DNA of 64,000 nucleotides from Desulfitibacter sp. BRH_c19. GTDB lineage: Bacteria > Bacillota > DSM-16504 > Desulfitibacterales > Desulfitibacteraceae. The stretch covers positions 26,047 through 90,046 of the forward strand of contig LOER01000022.1 in NCBI GenBank assembly GCA_001515945.1. Direction: 5' to 3'. Under the pieces are notes generated by a model that did no database searches, was not told where the DNA came from, and saw nothing but the letters and a program-made list of their open reading frames with translations. Shown piece by piece: positions 61,204 through 64,000 of this stretch. The first letter of the stretch is position 1. Each line of letters opens with the position of its first letter. Position numbers and translations under genes: made by a program.

Positions 61204-63226
61204 AAAACTCTTCCTCAAAAATTTGATAAACCGGTGCACCTTCACATTGTGCAGGCATTCTTACACCTCCAAGTATAGCAATTGTTGGCGCAATATCTAC
61301 TTGTCTAATAACACGTTCTGTATAAAAGCCTTTTTTAAAACCTTGACCAGCAGCTATAAATAAAGGTGATACTGTTGTATCAAAATAGCCATTTACAGTA
61401 GATAAAGAATCACCGTGGCACCTATTAAAACCTTCTTCCAAAAATATGATAATGTCACCACATTCAGGCCCACCCAAACCAATCACTTCGGCATCTTTAT
61501 TCCTTAATGCTACCGAAATTACTCGTTTGCCAGTAGAAGAATCTCTGTAATTATATAAATCATCAATAATTTTTACTACTAAATCATTATACTCTTCAGG
61601 TTTTACAATGCCGGTTTTATTTCTTCCTTTTAGATTTATCCAAATATGATTTGAACGTGTAGCGATAGCTTTTGTTTTTTCCCAATCAATTTCTTTTATG
61701 TCGTTACCATTTTCGTCTTTCTTGACCGCGGTGTATCCTAATTCTTCCATAACACGAACATTTACTCCAAAAGGGTCGCCTATTAAAGGTGGATGTTCAT
61801 CTGAAACCAATAATCCATGATCAGAAGTTACTATAATACTCCATCCTTTATCTAATAGGTGCATAAATTCACCTAGATACCTATCAGTATCTATATAAAC
61901 ATCTTCTATGAATTTTTGATATGCTTTTTCATCATTTTCTAAATAATCTCTAGTCTTAGCTAACTGCCAGAATAAGTGCCCTTGGCTATCTACATTGTGT
62001 ATATGTGAAAAAACTATTTCGTAATTCTCTTTTTCAATCATATAATTCATTGCATCGGCTTGCCACTTTGTATGTTTTTCCCATGTTGGAATTAAAGTTT
62101 TTTCTGTTAATTCTACATCATTCCCACCAGACATACTAATTGGCGGGACATAGCCAATATTTTCAACCACATCTTTGTAAATAGACTTTGGATGCCAAAC
62201 TTCATCATTATTAACATCAAATGCATTACTCATCCATAATCTTACTTCAGAACCATCACAAGCAATCTCCAGTACCTTATAAAATCTTGCACCTATAAAA
62301 GTTTCTTCTTCAACTTGTATTTCATCAGAAATAAGCGGAGAAAGCTCATCACTTTTAAGTGTAATAAATGGTTTTACTTCACTTTTAGACTTATAGATTG
62401 CTACCCTGTCAAACTCATTATTTCTGTTTTTTAAAATTAGTGCGGGTCTTCTTACAAACCCACCTGATGTAATTATTGTAAATTCTTTTGCACCTTCAGG
62501 TGCATTTTTCCAGCCTACTGGATCTTTTATTGGAGAATTTACTAAATCAAATGGTATTTTTTCTAAAGCTAAATCACCATCATCATGAGATAACATGATA
62601 TTTATAACTTCTTTAGTACTATTTAGAGTATCCAGATTATCAGCAGCTCCACTTCCACCATGACCTTCTACATCTGTTATAACACACCCTGCACCAGTAT
62701 CAGTAACTGCATAAGGCTGATATTTTACAGTTTCAAATTCATTTGAAGCTACTATTAGTTTTTCCCAATCAATGCCTGCATGGCCTAAATTAATGGCACA
62801 TGGCTGAGTACCATCTACCACATGTAGATTTGGACTATCTAATGTTGGTGGCCAAGCACCACCTGGCCAGTGCCAAACAAGTGTCTTTTTACCTCCAGAT
62901 GCAAAAACATTCCAAAGTGGTTCTGCTTTACATCTTCTGGAATCCATTGCATATACCATTGTATCCAAATCCTCTTTTGACTGGTTCCAAAAACATGTTA
63001 ATCCATGTGTTCTAGGATAAGCACCAGTTGCAAGAGTTGCCCATAATGGAGGCGTAACTGTCGGGTGAGCACCCAGCATTACTAGATCTTGCCTTTGAGC
63101 ACCGTTTTCAACAATTTTTTTAATGTTTGGAAGTTTCCCTTCATCCATGAACCTCTTAGTAAGGCTTGGATCCATACCGTCTACACCAAGTACAATAATT
63201 TTGTCGCTTAATGCTTTTCGCACCAT
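61202..63226 (-). CDS. alkaline-phosphatase-superfamily phosphohydrolase (type I phosphodiesterase-like)
   Basis: This is a 674-residue protein with metal sites typical of the superfamily: IIVLGVDGMDPSLTKRF (Asp), GAHPTVTPPLWATLATGAYP (nucleophile Thr/Ser), IHNVDSQGHLFW and VTSDHGLL (Asp/His), and a final His region. No signal peptide is seen. Large cytoplasmic members include phosphodiesterases and nucleotide pyrophosphatases; its substrate is unknown. ATG 63226 follows GGGGAGTG. Confidence 0.85.
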   Translation of the reverse strand: MVRKALSDKIIVLGVDGMDPSLTKRFMDEGKLPNIKKIVENGAQRQDLVMLGAHPTVTPPLWATLATGAYPRTHGLTCFWNQSKEDLDTMVYAMDSRRCKAEPLWNVFASGGKKTLVWHWPGGAWPPTLDSPNLHVVDGTQPCAINLGHAGIDWEKLIVASNEFETVKYQPYAVTDTGAGCVITDVEGHGGSGAADNLDTLNSTKEVINIMLSHDDGDLALEKIPFDLVNSPIKDPVGWKNAPEGAKEFTIITSGGFVRRPALILKNRNNEFDRVAIYKSKSEVKPFITLKSDELSPLISDEIQVEEETFIGARFYKVLEIACDGSEVRLWMSNAFDVNNDEVWHPKSIYKDVVENIGYVPPISMSGGNDVELTEKTLIPTWEKHTKWQADAMNYMIEKENYEIVFSHIHNVDSQGHLFWQLAKTRDYLENDEKAYQKFIEDVYIDTDRYLGEFMHLLDKGWSIIVTSDHGLLVSDEHPPLIGDPFGVNVRVMEELGYTAVKKDENGNDIKEIDWEKTKAIATRSNHIWINLKGRNKTGIVKPEEYNDLVVKIIDDLYNYRDSSTGKRVISVALRNKDAEVIGLGGPECGDIIIFLEEGFNRCHGDSLSTVNGYFDTTVSPLFIAAGQGFKKGFYTERVIRQVDIAPTIAILGGVRMPAQCEGAPVYQIFEEEF

Positions 63227-63235
63227 ATCTTTCAC

Positions 63236-63740
63236 TCCCCGTAAATAGTATTAAACTTTATTAAGTTGTTTTTTGTTGCATGTGTGTTTTTAATCTATGA
63301 TTTACAAAGATTATAAGTCCAATAATCACTTTTGGCTAATTCAAAAAAATTATTATTGTATCCAAAGTAATAACAAAAGATTATATCTTACTTTCTGGCG
63401 TGTATTAAAATCTCATGGCTGGAAGTTCTTCCAGATGTATTTGAAGTAAGGTCTTAATTCAGGGGGGATTGAAGCAAACCAAAGGCATTTTATTGCCGGT
63501 GGATTGTTTAATGCAAGTATACTCCCGATGAATTTCACTTCAAGGTCTTAACTTAGTAAAAGGTTTCTATTTACTAAGCTTAGAACCACTAATACAAAGT
63601 TAGAGCTATTGAATTAAAGACTTAGTTGGCCTTAAATTCCACCTACGCCAGTAAGTAAAATTTTACTTATACTAGTTCAAAGCTAGAATACGGGAGAATT
63701 ACGCCAAGTTAAGTCAGTTAAAATGATCAATTTCAATTTT
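63236..63740. other. non-coding, hairpin-rich stretch
   Basis: No credible coding frame. Small hairpins are present: CTTAGTAAA/TTTACTAAG near 63552 and palindromic AAGTAAAATTTTACTT near 63653. A short phrase close to AAGGTCTTAA occurs at about 63450 and again at about 63542. It may be decayed mobile-element DNA leading into the structured repeat. Confidence 0.4.
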
Positions 63741-63932
63741 TATAAACAGGGTTCTTGACTTTAGGTGGAGTTTCCCACAGGATTAGTTCAACTACAGTTC
63801 AGGAAAAAGCATCTGAACTAAGTTTCACTGAATTACTCCATCTGAAGGTTATAGAGCGAAACTTCATTTAATCAGCAGATTAAATGTTTGAGCTAATCCT
63901 TTAGGGGAAACCGTTATCCAGGGACTTAGCAC
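63741..63932 (+). ncRNA. structured RNA-like repeat, copy 2
   Basis: An outer stem pairs 63770-63776 (GTTTCCC) with 63905-63911 (GGGAAAC). A second stem pairs 63780-63786 (GGATTAG) with 63893-63899 (CTAATCC). Inside lie hairpins AGTTCAG/CTGAACT (63796-63819) and CATTTAATC/GATTAAATG (63865-63886). It is a diverged inverted copy of 48600-48785. An IS200/IS605-like hairpin follows 23 bases later. The family is not identified. Confidence 0.5.
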
Positions 63933-63954
63933 CGCTTATCTCCCACTTACGACC

Positions 63955-63995
63955 GTAGTTCTAGCATTGTGTTTTAGCAATGCGTAGAAATACTA
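63955..63995. repeat. IS200/IS605-like imperfect hairpin at window end
   Basis: TAGTTCTAGCATTG pairs with CAATGCGTAGAAATACTA with small internal mismatches. It is nearly the same hairpin as at 51337-51375. Any transposase or nuclease gene would lie beyond the window. Confidence 0.5.
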
Positions 63996-64000
63996 GTGCA

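Noticed and set aside
62..63235. CRISPR arrays, rRNA genes, prophage or conjugative modules.
   Set aside because: No regularly spaced repeats, rRNA-like blocks, integrase, capsid or relaxase genes were seen.

Overview
The window is a low-GC chromosome segment from an anaerobic, endospore-forming Firmicute of the Clostridia type. Spore genes (SleB-like hydrolase plus YpeB, a GerMN lipoprotein), AT-rich intergenic DNA, strong Shine-Dalgarno sequences, frequent TTG/GTG starts, a bacterial split pyrrolysine system and a bacterial-microcompartment (BMC) operon all fit. The species cannot be named from this sequence.

Layout. 0.1-3.8 kb: a PAS-PAS histidine kinase, a DUF1287 protein, an MFS transporter and a tiny membrane protein. 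3.9-7.4 kb: a DUF436 protein and an ECF-type metal importer (CbiM/Q/O-like) ending in a Fur-family regulator. 7.5-17.3 kb: a sigma-54 activator, a pyrrolysine-containing MttB methyltransferase interrupted by an in-frame TAG, two choline/ethanolamine-kinase-like proteins, a LicB-like permease, a small winged-helix-like protein, a second MttB paralogue without pyrrolysine, and a HAD phosphatase. 17.5-29.9 kb: a 14-gene ethanolamine BMC operon (eutB C A L T J N, pduS, pduT, eutQ, two BMC-H shells, eutE, pduL). 30.0-34.5 kb: tRNA-Pyl, pylB, pylC and pylSn, converging on pylD and pylSc. 34.7-53 kb: mostly housekeeping, spore, redox and stress genes. 53.4-55.2 kb: an alanine dehydrogenase pseudogene and an alanine:sodium symporter. 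55.3-58.3 kb: a TPP-riboswitch operon for uptake of a thiamin precursor. 58.6-63.2 kb: a LysR regulator, thioredoxin reductase, thioredoxin and an alkaline-phosphatase-superfamily enzyme. The last 0.75 kb is a repeat with a structured-RNA appearance.

How the parts may work together. Five -24/-12 (sigma-54) promoters with exact GG-N10-GC spacing lie before mttB, both kinases, the second mttB and eutB. AGTCA-N4-TGACT type dyads lie upstream of them, and a sigma-54 activator gene sits at the head of the region. I infer one regulon: import of choline or a related methylated ethanolamine, possible phosphorylation, stepwise N-demethylation by a quaternary-amine MttB paralogue and a pyrrolysine MttB, and delivery of ethanolamine to the microcompartment. 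The pyrrolysine genes next door would supply the amino acid for MttB. The corrinoid protein and its activator are not in this window, so the pathway is a hypothesis.

Two repeat families stand out. One is a short imperfect inverted repeat (GGGGACATTCCTC...GAGGTGTGTCCCC, GTACATTAA) that in every copy directly abuts a ribosome-binding site; one copy extends EutJ. The other is a ~190-base repeat at 48.6 kb and 63.8 kb that folds into a conserved branched structure with apparent compensatory changes, accompanied by IS200/IS605-like imperfect hairpins.
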